Shown here: piece by piece, positions 25,550-33,540 of the stretch
Numbering within the stretch: the first letter of the stretch is position 1
Layout of the letters: each line of letters starts with the position of its first letter
Source: Betaproteobacteria bacterium
GTDB taxonomy: Bacteria > Pseudomonadota > Gammaproteobacteria > Burkholderiales > Sulfuricellaceae
Reading direction: 5' to 3'
Length of the DNA: 36,809 nucleotides
Assembly (NCBI GenBank): GCA_021373185.1
Contig: JAJFTF010000009.1
Span: 1 to 36,809 of the forward strand
Position numbers and translations under genes: made by a program
The notes under the pieces: generated by a model
Told to the model about the DNA's origin: nothing
The model's input: the letters and a program-made list of their open reading frames with translations, nothing else
The model's database searches: none

Positions 25550-26407
25550 TCACGCCTCGCCCCTCTCGACGCCGTTCGGCACTTTATAACGGTTGTAACT
25601 CCACAAATACTGCTCGGGTTTCTTGCGGATCACCCCTTCCACCGCCCGGTTGATCACGCCTGCGGCAGCGGCAGGGTCTTCCGGCAATTCGGCGGTCAGC
25701 GGCTCCAGCCAGAGATCGAAGCCGGCGCCATGCGGCAGACGTTCGGCAAAGGCAAAGACGATGGCCGCGTCGGTGGAGCGCGCCAGGCGCGACACCAGCG
25801 TCATGGTGTAGGCGGGGCGCCCGAGGAAATCCACCCACACGCCTTCGCCCTTGCTCGGCACCTGATCGGGCAGGACGCCGATCGCCTCGCCTCGGCGCAA
25901 GGCCTTGAACAGCGCCCGCACCCCGCCCAGATCGGTCGGCGCCAGGCTGACCAGGCCGCGCTTGCGACCGAACTCCATCAAGGGCTGCAACCAGGGCAGG
26001 CGGGGCGGACGATACAGCACGGTGATCGGATGGCGCGCGGCATAATACAGGCTGGTGATTTCGAAACAACCCATGTGCGGCGTCAGGAAAATCAGCCCTT
26101 TGCCGCGCTGATGGGCGGCCTCGACATGCTCCCAGCCGTGGCATTTTTTCAGCAGTTGCAGCGCCTGCTGCTCCGGGCGCAGCCAGACGGCGGGCAGTTC
26201 CAGCACGCTCTTGCCTGCCTCGGCCACCGAGCGGCGCAACAGCTTGCCGCATTCGTTTGGCGCGCACACGCCGCTGGCCGTCAGGTTTTCGCGCATCCTC
26301 GCGGCGTAGCGCCGGGAAGCCAGATACGTCGCCCAGCCGGCCACCGCACCGAGAAAGTGCAATAGCCAGAGCGGCAAACGGGAAAGAGCGCGGAGCAGGT
26401 AGGCCAT
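25550..26407 (-). CDS. LpxL/HtrB-type lipid A acyltransferase, second paralogue
   Basis: Protein of 285 residues, the first gene of the pair. It has one N-terminal membrane segment (LPLWLLHFLGAVAGWATYLAS), an HX4E motif in TPHMGCFE near 109, the substrate strand VLYRPPRLPWL near 128, and G-V-L-P-D-Q-V-P near 174. HX4(D/E) is the catalytic pair of this family. Its start lies 12 nt from the -35 element of the metK promoter, which points the other way, so this region is a divergent control region. It differs enough from the downstream copy (HX4D versus HX4E) that recent duplication is unlikely. Confidence 0.85.
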   Translation of the reverse strand: MAYLLRALSRLPLWLLHFLGAVAGWATYLASRRYAARMRENLTASGVCAPNECGKLLRRSVAEAGKSVLELPAVWLRPEQQALQLLKKCHGWEHVEAAHQRGKGLIFLTPHMGCFEITSLYYAARHPITVLYRPPRLPWLQPLMEFGRKRGLVSLAPTDLGGVRALFKALRRGEAIGVLPDQVPSKGEGVWVDFLGRPAYTMTLVSRLARSTDAAIVFAFAERLPHGAGFDLWLEPLTAELPEDPAAAAGVINRAVEGVIRKKPEQYLWSYNRYKVPNGVERGEA

Positions 26408-26418
26408 CAGGGCTTGAT

Positions 26419-26446
26419 TTGACTAAATCTCTTCAAAAAATATAGA
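26419..26446 (+). promoter_or_regulatory. Sigma-70 promoter of metK
   Basis: TTGACT (26419-26424) and TATAGA (26441-26446) are separated by 16 nt. Transcription should begin near 26453, directly before the riboswitch-like leader. This gives a ~125-nt 5' leader for metK. Confidence 0.65.
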
Positions 26447-26452
26447 ATTACC

Positions 26453-26512
26453 GTGCCGCCGTGTTAAGAGACAACTTGCGGGCGGGGTATAAATCCAGCT
26501 AAAGCGTCGTCT
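26453..26512 (+). ncRNA. SAM-II riboswitch (candidate) upstream of metK
   Basis: The leader has the hallmarks of SAM-II, the compact H-type pseudoknot that binds S-adenosylmethionine. Stem P1 is CCGCC (26456-26460) with GGCGG (26481-26485). The loop has GTTAA and ends in CTTGC. The 3' strand has ATAAAT, then AGCTAAAG (about 26497-26504), the conserved elements I recall from the metagenomic SAM-II reference. A GAC/GTC pair (26470-26472, 26506-26508) could close the pseudoknot. It starts at the predicted transcription start of metK, where a sensor of the pathway product would be expected to repress. The ribosome-binding site is ~55 nt further on, so the expression platform is not the usual overlap. 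Confidence 0.7.
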
Positions 26513-26577
26513 GCTTCCGCCCCGGAGCCGGCTTCGCCAGTAAATACGGGGAAGTATCGATACCAAGGAGCAGCAGC

Positions 26578-27741
26578 ATGAAAGAATTCCTGTTTACTTC
26601 CGAGTCCGTCTCGGAAGGCCATCCCGACAAAGTCGCCGACCAGATCTCCGATTCCGTCCTCGACGCTATTCTAGCGCATGATCCCAAAGCACGGGTAGCC
26701 TGCGAAACATTGGTCAGCACCGGACTGGTGGTCATTTCCGGCGAAATCACCACCAATGCGACGGTCAATTACATCGACGTCGCGCGCGAAGCAGTCAAGC
26801 GCATCGGCTACAACAGCTCGGACATCGGCTTCGACTACGCCACCTGCGCCGTACTCACCGCCATCAACCGCCAGTCACCCGACATCGCCCAAGGCGTAAA
26901 CGAGGGCGAGGGACTCGACCTCGACCAAGGCGCTGGCGACCAGGGACTGATGTTCGGCTATGGCTGCGACGAAACACCTGAACTGATGCCGATGCCGATC
27001 CATTATGCGCACCGCCTGATGCAACGCCAGGCCGAACTGCGCAAGGATGGCCGCCTGCCCTGGCTGCGCCCCGACGCCAAATCCCAGGTCACCATCCGCT
27101 ATGTGGATGGCAAACCGGTGCACATCGACACCGTGGTCATTTCCACCCAGCACCACCCCGATATTTCCCATGCCGAATTGTCCGAGGCGGTGATCGAGGA
27201 AATCGTCAAGCCGATAATTCCTGAAAGCCTGCGCGCCGGCGACATCCGCTACCTGATCAACCCCACCGGTCGTTTCGTGGTCGGCGGCCCGATGGGCGAC
27301 TGCGGCCTGACCGGGCGCAAAATCATCGTCGATACCTATGGCGGCTCCGCGCACCATGGCGGCGGCGCATTCTCCGGCAAGGACCCATCCAAGGTGGACC
27401 GCTCCGCCGCTTACGCCGGTCGTTACGTGGCGAAGAACATCGTCGCCGCCGGGCTGGCGTCGAAATGCGAAGTGCAGGTTGCCTACGCCATCGGCGTCGC
27501 CAAGCCGGTCAGCCTGATGGTCGACACCTTCGGCACCGGCAAGATCGCCGACGAGAAAATCGCCAAGCTGGTCGAGAAACACTTCGACCTGCGGCCAAAA
27601 GGCATCATCCAGACGCTCAACCTGCTGCGCCCGATCTACGCCAAGACCGCCGCCTACGGCCATTTTGGCCGCGAAGAGCCGGAGTTTAGCTGGGAAGCGA
27701 CCGACAAGGCGGAAGCCCTCAAAGCCGACGCCGGGATTTGA
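26578..27741 (+). CDS. metK: S-adenosylmethionine synthase
   Basis: Enzyme of 387 residues making S-adenosylmethionine from methionine and ATP. Motifs present: EGHPDK with His15, Asp17 and Lys18; [11 protein letters not shown] (118-128); and the phosphate-binding loop GGGAFSGKD near 262. A strong AAGGAG lies 7 nt before the ATG. It is preceded by a sigma-70 promoter and a SAM-II-like leader, so product feedback is likely, and it is followed by a strong intrinsic terminator, so it is a single-gene unit. Confidence 0.97.
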   Translation: MKEFLFTSESVSEGHPDKVADQISDSVLDAILAHDPKARVACETLVSTGLVVISGEITTNATVNYIDVAREAVKRIGYNSSDIGFDYATCAVLTAINRQSPDIAQGVNEGEGLDLDQGAGDQGLMFGYGCDETPELMPMPIHYAHRLMQRQAELRKDGRLPWLRPDAKSQVTIRYVDGKPVHIDTVVISTQHHPDISHAELSEAVIEEIVKPIIPESLRAGDIRYLINPTGRFVVGGPMGDCGLTGRKIIVDTYGGSAHHGGGAFSGKDPSKVDRSAAYAGRYVAKNIVAAGLASKCEVQVAYAIGVAKPVSLMVDTFGTGKIADEKIAKLVEKHFDLRPKGIIQTLNLLRPIYAKTAAYGHFGREEPEFSWEATDKAEALKADAGI

Positions 27742-27753
27742 TTCCTGCCTGAC

Positions 27754-27786
27754 AAAAAGCCCTGCCTTGCGAGGCAGGGCTTTTTT
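27754..27786 (+). terminator. Rho-independent terminator after metK
   Basis: Stem GCCCTGCCT / AGGCAGGGC with the 4-nt loop TGCG, preceded by AAAAA and followed by TTTTTT. It begins 12 nt after the metK stop and looks bidirectional in its flanking A and T tracts. Confidence 0.95.
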
Positions 27787-27810
27787 CTGGGCGTTTGTAT
27801 AGAGCAAGTT

Positions 27811-27935
27811 CAGCCACGGATTAACACGGATATACACGGATTGTTAACGAATAGCTCTCCTCACTTCTGGTGAATGACTAATACCCGACAACACATTGTT
27901 TTATCTGCGCTAATCCGTGTTAATCTGTGGCTGAA
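27811..27935. repeat. Intergenic inverted repeat, CCACGGATTAACAC family, copy 3
   Basis: Left arm 27811-27841 (GCCACGGATTAACACGGAT, then TATACACGGA) and right arm 27901-27935 are reverse-complementary with few mismatches. The centre is about 60 nt. It starts 25 nt after the metK terminator. Confidence 0.9.
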
Positions 27936-27969
27936 ATCAGGTTTGATTTAGACAACAAGGTAAGACAGC

Positions 27970-28374
27970 ATGAACATTTCAAGTTTTGAAGAACTTCAGG
28001 CCGCCGCCAGGCAACAGCCCGAACCGCAGCGCTTCCTCTTCGTTTTTACCGTCGCCGAGCTGCCCGAAGGTTATACCAAAGCGCAGATCGAGCGCTTCCA
28101 TGCCGGACACGGCGGCGTGCTGACCCCAAAAATGTGCACCGACAAGGCGCAGAATGAACTCGGCAGCTTTGCCGACCTGGTCAAGGAATCCCTGCAGACC
28201 GAACAGGACTGGAAGATCGTGTTCGTCGCCTGCCTGTCGGGTCGCAACGGCGTCATGCCGAGCGCCGAGGATGCCGAAAAACCGCTGAAAGACATGGTCA
28301 ATTCCATCCAGAACGGCGCAGTTTCCAATTTTCTGGCCTACGACCGCAACGGCAACCAGGTTAACTTCTCCTGA
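27970..28374 (+). CDS. Conserved small protein of unknown function
   Basis: Protein of 134 residues, soluble and acidic, with no membrane segment. It starts M-N-I-S-S-F-E-E-L and has a P-E-P-Q-R-F-L-F-V-F strand, and a G-H-G-G-V-L-T-P-K-M-C segment near 46-56. I recall similar ~135-residue betaproteobacterial proteins, sometimes labelled 'ribonucleotide reductase subunit alpha'; nothing in this sequence supports that activity (it is far too short). AAGGTAAG lies upstream of the ATG. It stands between two intergenic inverted repeats. Confidence 0.7.
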   Translation: MNISSFEELQAAARQQPEPQRFLFVFTVAELPEGYTKAQIERFHAGHGGVLTPKMCTDKAQNELGSFADLVKESLQTEQDWKIVFVACLSGRNGVMPSAEDAEKPLKDMVNSIQNGAVSNFLAYDRNGNQVNFS

Positions 28375-28380
28375 AATAAT

Positions 28381-28515
28381 CAACCGCCGATAAACGCAGA
28401 TGAACGCAAATGATTCAAAGCGTAACAATGGCTTTTCCATTCATTTTTTGGGTGATCGCATGAGTGTCAATATCGCCCCATTTTATCGGCGTTTATTGGC
28501 GTGCATCGGCGGTTA
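28381..28515. repeat. Intergenic inverted repeat, CCGCCGATAAACGCAGAT family
   Basis: Left arm 28381-28411 (CCGCCGATAAACGC, AGATGAACGC units) and right arm 28491-28515 are approximate reverse complements, with a ~79-nt centre. Same plan as the CACGGAT and CACGAAT repeats but with a GCCGATAAACGC unit. It fills the space between the small protein and the glycosylase gene. Confidence 0.8.
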
Positions 28516-28549
28516 AACACCGTTTTTAAACCGATCTTGCCTCAGGCCG

Positions 28550-29080
28550 ATGAGCATGGCGCGCGTTCATAGCTTTGCACCGATTGCCGATGAAAACGCC
28601 GAGGTGCTGATCCTCGGCAGCATGCCCGGCCTGGCGTCGCTGACCGCAAACCAGTATTACGCTCACCCGCAAAATGCCTTCTGGCGGATCATTGCCGAAC
28701 TGCTGCAATTCGATGCAGCATCTTCCTACCAGGTAAAAACACAAGCCCTGAAATCGGCCCGGATCGCTCTCTGGGACGTACTCCAGTCATGCAGCCGGGA
28801 AGGCAGTCTGGATGCGGCGATTGAAAGCGACACGCACACGGCAAACGACTTCCAAACGTTTTTCCGCACCCACCCAAAAATCACCCATGTATTTTTCAAC
28901 GGCGCAAAAGCCGAGGAATGCTTCAAACGGCACGGACTGCAAAAATTCGCCGACAGCTCCGTCGTCTACCTGCGCCTCCCCTCCACCAGCCCGGCCAATG
29001 CTTCCCAAAATTTTACGCAAAAGCTCAGCGCATGGCGCGAGTTGATGAGGCCAGGACTTTCCGGGCATCCGACTCAATAA
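28550..29080 (+). CDS. DNA-deoxyinosine (hypoxanthine) glycosylase, UDG superfamily family 6
   Basis: Protein of 176 residues in the UDG fold. The N-terminal motif is LILGSMPG (near 20), then N-A-F-W near 43, and the C-terminal motif is LPSTSPAN (near 146). These fit the family 6 hypoxanthine-DNA glycosylases, which remove deaminated adenine (hypoxanthine) from DNA. The Asn of the H-P-Q-N-A-F-W segment is the expected catalytic residue. ATG at 28550; ATG at 28556 is an alternative. It stands alone with an inverted repeat upstream. Confidence 0.8.
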   Translation: MSMARVHSFAPIADENAEVLILGSMPGLASLTANQYYAHPQNAFWRIIAELLQFDAASSYQVKTQALKSARIALWDVLQSCSREGSLDAAIESDTHTANDFQTFFRTHPKITHVFFNGAKAEECFKRHGLQKFADSSVVYLRLPSTSPANASQNFTQKLSAWRELMRPGLSGHPTQ

Positions 29081-29098
29081 ATATCACGAGAATTTTGC

Positions 29099-29116
29099 AG
29101 TGCATTGCACTATGAT
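29099..29116 (+). promoter_or_regulatory. Palindrome AGTGCATTGCACT next to a TATGAT -10 of the lipid transport operon
   Basis: AGTGCA-T-TGCACT (29099-29111) is a perfect 13-nt palindrome that shares its last T with TATGAT (29111-29116), a fair -10 about 48 nt before the permease start. A regulator bound there would block transcription. The -35 region is weak. Confidence 0.35.
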
Positions 29117-29163
29117 TAGAGAAGCCCATTAAGCCAAGAGCATTGTCGATTCTGCCTTCTCCC

Positions 29164-30300
29164 ATGAGCACCCCGCCCCCGACCACCGAAGCCGGAATCA
29201 ATCTTGACAAATCGCCAGAGGGTTTTGCCTTGCGCTGCACCGGCAATTGGACTCTGCAAGGCATCCCGTCCCTGGAACGCCGCCTGCAACAACTCCCCTG
29301 GCCCGAGTCTGGCCAGATCCGGTTCGATGCTTCCGCCATTACCGCGATGGACACGGCTGGCGCCTGGCTGCTGTTCCGCACCATGAACCGGTTCGAAACC
29401 GGGAAGTTCACATTATCCCGGCAAGGATTTCGCGCCGAACATGAAGCGTTATTGCATCTGGTTCAAGCGCAATCGATCGATATCTCCCTGCTGGGCATGC
29501 CAAGCCAGAGTTTTCCCGAGCGCATCGGTCGTCTGGTCTGGTTCCACCTGGATCAGCTTCTCGGCATCCTGGCGTTTCTGGGCGAGAGTTCGACCGCCCT
29601 GCTGCGCTGCATTGCCCAGCCGTCACGCATCCGCTGGCGCGCCATCCTCTACAACATGCAGCTCGCCGGTTTCAACGCGCTGCCGATTGTCGGCATGCTG
29701 GCTTTTCTCACCGGGGTGGTGGTCTCCTATCAGGGCGCGGTTCAACTCGCCCGCTATGGCGCCAATATTTATGTCGCCGACCTGGTGGGCTTTTCGATGC
29801 TGCGCGAAATGGCGCCCCTGCTGACCGCCATTATTGTCGCCGGGCGCTCCGGCTCCGCTTATGCCGCCCAGATCGGCACCATGAAAGTAACCGAGGAAAT
29901 CGATGCGCTGCGCACCATCGGAGTTCCGCCGATGGAACTGCTGGTGTTGCCGAAAATGCTGGCATTGATCGTGGCCTTGCCGCTGCTCACGGTCTATGCC
30001 GACATGATGGGCGTGCTGGGCGGCATGGTCATGGCGCTAACCCAACTCGATGTGAGCTTTACCGATTTTCTCGAGCGCTTCGGCGATGCCATCGACCTGA
30101 AGACTTTTCTGGTGGGCTTGGGCAAAGCGCCGGTATTCGCGGCGATCATCGCACTGGTCGGCTGTTTTCAGGGTTTTCGGGTCGGCGGCAGCGCCGACAG
30201 TGTCGGCGCACAAACCACGCTTAGCGTAGTGCAGGCGATCTTTCTGGTGATCGTGGTCGATGCGCTGTTTTCGGTAGTCTTCAGTTGGCTGAAAATATGA
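29164..30300 (+). CDS. MlaE-type ABC permease with N-terminal STAS-like domain
   Basis: Protein of 378 residues from the ATG at 29164; the frame also has a TTG 21 nt upstream, less likely. Residues ~15-95 are a STAS-like (MlaB-like) domain, containing R-F-D-A-S-A-I-T-A-M-D-T-A-G-A. Then come the MlaE permease segments, with G-R-S-G-S-A-Y-A-A-Q-I-G-T-M-K near 236. The permease moves phospholipids between membranes with a cytoplasmic ATPase. In E. coli MlaB is a separate small protein; here it is fused to the permease. The stop overlaps the next ATG (ATGA). Confidence 0.92.
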   Translation: MSTPPPTTEAGINLDKSPEGFALRCTGNWTLQGIPSLERRLQQLPWPESGQIRFDASAITAMDTAGAWLLFRTMNRFETGKFTLSRQGFRAEHEALLHLVQAQSIDISLLGMPSQSFPERIGRLVWFHLDQLLGILAFLGESSTALLRCIAQPSRIRWRAILYNMQLAGFNALPIVGMLAFLTGVVVSYQGAVQLARYGANIYVADLVGFSMLREMAPLLTAIIVAGRSGSAYAAQIGTMKVTEEIDALRTIGVPPMELLVLPKMLALIVALPLLTVYADMMGVLGGMVMALTQLDVSFTDFLERFGDAIDLKTFLVGLGKAPVFAAIIALVGCFQGFRVGGSADSVGAQTTLSVVQAIFLVIVVDALFSVVFSWLKI

Positions 30301-31079
30301 GCGAGAACACCCCGATCATCGAAATCAGCCAACTGCACACCCGCTTCGGCGCGGCGGTGGTGCACGAAGACGTCCATCTTTCCATACAGCGCGGCGAGAT
30401 TTTCGCCCTGATCGGCGGCAGCGGCTGCGGCAAATCCACCCTGCTGCGCGAGATCATCCGGCTGCAGCAGCCGGTATCGGGTTCGATCAAGGTATTCGGC
30501 CAGGAAGTATGGGACATGAACGAGGATGAATTGCTCGCCATGCGCCGCCGAGTGGGTGTAATGTTCGAACGCGGGGCGCTGTTCAGCGCGCTGACCGTGA
30601 CGGAAAATGTCGGCTTGCCGCTGCGCGAACACACCGGCCTCAGCGATGAATTGATCGACCAAATCGCGGCGATCAAGATTGCGCTGACCGGCCTGCCCGC
30701 CGATGCGGGGAAAAAATACCCGGCTGAACTTTCCGGGGGACTGCGCAAGCGGGCGGCCCTGGCGCGCGCCATCGCGCTCGATCCTGAGCTGCTGATTCTG
30801 GACGAGCCCACCGCCGGCCTCGACCCCCTGAGCGCCAGCGGCCTTGACGAACTGGTGCGACACTTGAAAAAATTGCTGGGGCTGTCGGTTTTTCTGGTCA
30901 CCCACGACATCGACCTGCTCTGGCGCGTGGCCGACCGGGTCGCTGTACTGGGCGAAGGCCATGTGCTGGGGGTGGGCACCATGGATGAATTATCGAAATC
31001 CGACCACCCCATGGTTCGCGAATATTTTTATGGGCCGCGCGGACGCGCCGCCTGGGAGCAAACGTGGAAGCAAAAGTAA
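30297..31079 (+). CDS. MlaF-type ABC transporter ATP-binding protein
   Basis: ATPase of 260 residues. Walker A is GGSGCGKST near 41, the signature LSGGLRKR near 142, Walker B LLILDEPTAGLD near 164, and the H-loop THD near 201. It energises the MlaE-type permease next to it. The ATG overlaps the permease stop. The last ~10 residues overlap the GTG start of the next gene, so the whole operon is translationally coupled. Confidence 0.94.
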   Translation: MSENTPIIEISQLHTRFGAAVVHEDVHLSIQRGEIFALIGGSGCGKSTLLREIIRLQQPVSGSIKVFGQEVWDMNEDELLAMRRRVGVMFERGALFSALTVTENVGLPLREHTGLSDELIDQIAAIKIALTGLPADAGKKYPAELSGGLRKRAALARAIALDPELLILDEPTAGLDPLSASGLDELVRHLKKLLGLSVFLVTHDIDLLWRVADRVAVLGEGHVLGVGTMDELSKSDHPMVREYFYGPRGRAAWEQTWKQK

Positions 31080-31945
31080 ATTTCACCCTGGTCGGACTGT
31101 TCGCCCTGGGACTCGGCGCCGCGCTGATCGCCATCGTCCTGTGGCTCGGCACGGGCGGGGAATATTACAAGAATTACGACCGCTATCATGTCTACATGAG
31201 CGAATCGGTTTCCGGCCTGAACCCCAACGCGCCGGTCAAATACCGCGGCGTCGATGTCGGCAACGTGCAGGAAATCCGCCTCGACCCCGCCAACTCCGAA
31301 AGAGTGCAACTGCTGCTCAAGATCGAACGCGGCACGCCGGTCAAGGAAGACTCCATCGCCTTGCTGCGCACCCAGGGACTGACCGGGATATCCTATCTCG
31401 AACTTGCCGGCGGCAGCGCCCAGTCGCCCTTGCTCAAGGCAAAGACCGATGAAAGATATCCGGTAATCCGCACCGGCCCGTCGCTGATGGCCAGGCTCGA
31501 CACCGCCCTGACCAGCCTGCTGACCAACATCAACCGCATGTCCGACAATGTCAACGCCGTGCTGGACGAGGACAATCGCCGCTCGTTCAAGCGCAGCCTG
31601 GCGCAGATCGAACAAGTGACGCACGCCTTGGCGGCGCGCTCGACCTCGATTGAAGCCGGCATGAGCAATGCGGCCAAAACGATGGAACACACCGCACGCG
31701 CCAGCGCCGAACTGAGCGGCCTGATCGAGCGTGCAGGACGCAGCGCAGAAGCCGTCGAACGCATGGCCAACGACGCTTCGCGCTCGACGGCAGGCATCCC
31801 CGCCGCCGTGCAGGATGCGCAACTGATGGTGGGTGACTTGAAAGATCTGAGCGCCTCCCTGCGGCGGGTCAGCGAGCAACTCGAACGCAACCCGAGCACG
31901 CTGCTGTTTGGCAAAGCGCCGCCCAAGCCCGGGCCGGGCGAATAG
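31064..31945 (+). CDS. MlaD/MCE-family lipid-binding protein
   Basis: Protein of 293 residues with a GTG start (GTGGAAGC) at 31064. One membrane segment (about 9-28) anchors the protein in the inner membrane. An MCE domain of ~75 residues follows (V-S-G-L-N-P-N-A-P-V-K-Y-R-G-V near 48, then a G-L-T-G-I-S-Y-L-E-L segment near 103). From about 140 to 275 there is a long helix that would form a periplasmic tube or coiled coil. The long C-terminal helix is characteristic of MCE proteins that span part of the periplasm. Confidence 0.92.
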   Translation: MEAKVNFTLVGLFALGLGAALIAIVLWLGTGGEYYKNYDRYHVYMSESVSGLNPNAPVKYRGVDVGNVQEIRLDPANSERVQLLLKIERGTPVKEDSIALLRTQGLTGISYLELAGGSAQSPLLKAKTDERYPVIRTGPSLMARLDTALTSLLTNINRMSDNVNAVLDEDNRRSFKRSLAQIEQVTHALAARSTSIEAGMSNAAKTMEHTARASAELSGLIERAGRSAEAVERMANDASRSTAGIPAAVQDAQLMVGDLKDLSASLRRVSEQLERNPSTLLFGKAPPKPGPGE

Positions 31946-31957
31946 AGGAATAGGATC

Positions 31958-32587
31958 ATGCCTTACCTGAACATCAAATATTCAGCACTGCTTTTAACCG
32001 TAATGCTCGCCGGTTGCACCGGCCTGCGCCCGACAGAAACCGATTCCCCGCGCAACCACATGCTGGAGGTTCAGGTGAAACCGGCAAATCCGGCCAAAGC
32101 CGTGCCGCTCACCCTGTTGATCAGCGCGCCGCGCGCCGCCCCCGGCTTCGACACCCCACGCATGGCCTACGTCCGCCAGCCGCATGTGCTGGAATATTTC
32201 GCCAAAAACCAGTGGGCCGACACCCCCGCCAAAATGCTCTGGCCGCTGCTGGTGCGCGCCATGGAACAAAAGCCGGGATTCAGCGCCGCCGCGCCCGCTT
32301 CCGGCTTGGTTAGCGGCGACCTCCGGCTGGACACCGAAATCATCCAGATACAGCAGGAATTCACCTCGACCCCCAGCAAAATGCACATCACCCTGCGCGC
32401 GCAACTGGTCGAACAAACTCATTACCGCGTACTCGCCACCCAGACTTTCGAAGCCTTCGAAAACGCCGACCAGGATAACCCCGACGGTGGCGCTGCCGCC
32501 GCCAACCGCGCCCTCAAGCAGCTAATCGCGCAAATTTCCGCCTTCGCGATCACTAACGGCATGCGACATGCCGAACAGAAAAAATAA
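31958..32587 (+). CDS. Lipoprotein component of the MCE/Mla transporter (PqiC/YmbA-like)
   Basis: Protein of 209 residues with a lipoprotein signal peptide ending in the lipobox L-A-G-C (Cys at about 20). The rest matches the ABC-type transport auxiliary lipoprotein family (DUF330/PqiC-like): R-M-A-Y-V-R-Q-P near 68, then a W-A-D-T-P-A-K segment. PqiC and YmbA partner with MCE proteins at the outer membrane. It lies 12 nt after mlaD, so it is the last gene of the operon. A soluble MlaC is absent here. Confidence 0.88.
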   Translation: MPYLNIKYSALLLTVMLAGCTGLRPTETDSPRNHMLEVQVKPANPAKAVPLTLLISAPRAAPGFDTPRMAYVRQPHVLEYFAKNQWADTPAKMLWPLLVRAMEQKPGFSAAAPASGLVSGDLRLDTEIIQIQQEFTSTPSKMHITLRAQLVEQTHYRVLATQTFEAFENADQDNPDGGAAAANRALKQLIAQISAFAITNGMRHAEQKK

Positions 32588-32638
32588 CAACGTAGGCACA
32601 GGTCAAACAAGGTCTGCTGCCAGTTAATATCCAAATTC

Positions 32639-32675
32639 ATTGCACACCAAGCAATTCCAATGGCATCATGAGCGC
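32639..32675. repeat. 37-nt direct repeat, copy 1 (partner at 33809)
   Basis: Reads ATTGCACACCAAGCAATTCC then AATGGCATCATGAGCGC. The copy at 33809-33845 differs at two positions. Copy 1 lies 44 nt before the membrane protein gene; copy 2 lies 43 nt before the lipoprotein gene. Confidence 0.9.
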
Positions 32676-32718
32676 CCGTAGTGTTTAAAATATACGGCTA
32701 GAATTCGGGGAACGACTC

Positions 32719-33153
32719 ATGGCAACTCAAAACGAAATTCAGAAACCACAATCCGTCTTGACGGCAGGATATTTTATCTGGGCATCTTCGATATTCGGCT
32801 TATACATGGCCCTTTCCACTCTCAGAATAGCAATGCCGGTTGAATTCAGAATTGCCGCGCTGGTTCTGGGGTTTGGCCTCATCTCATTCCTGATCGTCAA
32901 GTTGTCCGCCGGAAAAAACTGGGCGCGCATCGTGTTTCTTCTCCAGTTTCTGGTTGGCGTACTGCCCGTGCAGGCAGCCATGGTGAAAGGGTTGCCGATG
33001 CCGCCAACGGTTGAAGCGATTTCCCTGATCGGTGTGCTTTCTCTGGTTAGTTTCAGCCTGCAAGCCTATGCGCTGTATCTGATCTTCACCAAACCCGGAA
33101 ACATCTGGTTTCATAAAATCACCCACGGGCGCAGCCCACAAAACCGCTTTTAA
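32719..33153 (+). CDS. Small membrane protein of unknown function
   Basis: Protein of 144 residues with four predicted membrane segments (about 14-34, 43-63, 68-88 and 100-123). It is preceded by GGGGAA at a workable distance from the ATG. No family with a known function is recognised. Its last codons (GRSPQNRF, stop) lie inside a hairpin-plus-tail repeat unit (33127-33166) that recurs twice downstream, so the C-terminus may have been altered by insertion of that unit. It lies between two copies of the 37-nt direct repeat. Confidence 0.65.
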   Translation: MATQNEIQKPQSVLTAGYFIWASSIFGLYMALSTLRIAMPVEFRIAALVLGFGLISFLIVKLSAGKNWARIVFLLQFLVGVLPVQAAMVKGLPMPPTVEAISLIGVLSLVSFSLQAYALYLIFTKPGNIWFHKITHGRSPQNRF

Positions 33154-33166
33154 TCACCCCTCTGTG
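33127..33166. repeat. Hairpin-plus-tail unit, copy 1, at the end of the membrane protein gene
   Basis: A small hairpin (GGGC-GCA-GCCC) followed by ACAAAACCGCTTTTAATC, then CCCTCTGTG. Copies at 33437-33468 (GGAC-TTC-GTCC) and 33501-33541 (GGGC-TTC-GCCC) have the same tail with small changes. Confidence 0.8.
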
Positions 33167-33211
33167 TAGTTCTGGCTTTGTAGGGTGCGCCATGCGCACC
33201 AATGTTTAGGT

Positions 33212-33420
33212 GCCGGGGGCAGCCCGGCGAGCTGGTTACTTTCTTTGAGCGGCCAAAGAAAGTTAACCAAAGAAATCCGCCCCTATCCACCGGCCCTACG
33301 GGCTTCCCTGCGCTGCTCGCCGAGCCGGGCGGCAGCGGAACTCGGCCTTTGGCCTCAGACAGCCGCAGCCGACATCCCCCGGTTCGGCTCCGCTGCTCGG
33401 CGGCGGCTCAAGGGGAACCG
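33212..33420 (+). repeat. Structured repeat element, copy L
   Basis: From GCCGGGGGCAGCCCGGC (33212-33228) the element continues with a stem-loop GGTTACTTTCTTT / AAAGAAAGTTAACC (33234-33246 and 33255-33268), a small hairpin GGCCC-TAC-GGGC, and then CTTCCCT. Next is a long-range stem GCCGAGCCGGG / CCCGGTTCGGC, enclosing a hairpin GGCC-TTT-GGCC (33344-33354) followed by TCAGACAGCCGCAGCCGAC. Copy R has the same order on the opposite strand with different stem sequences that still pair. Confidence 0.8.
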
Positions 33421-33540
33421 AACTTCAAAAACAATGTTGGACTTCGTCCACAACCGCCCTTAATCCCCAGTATAGAGCTGCACTTAATGAACAAAGATGG
33501 TTGGGCTTCGCCCACAAAACCGCTTCTAATCCCCCTCTGT

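Noticed and set aside
27970..28374. Ribonucleotide reductase subunit
   Set aside because: Similar small proteins have carried this label, but the 134-residue length and lack of any catalytic motif do not support it.
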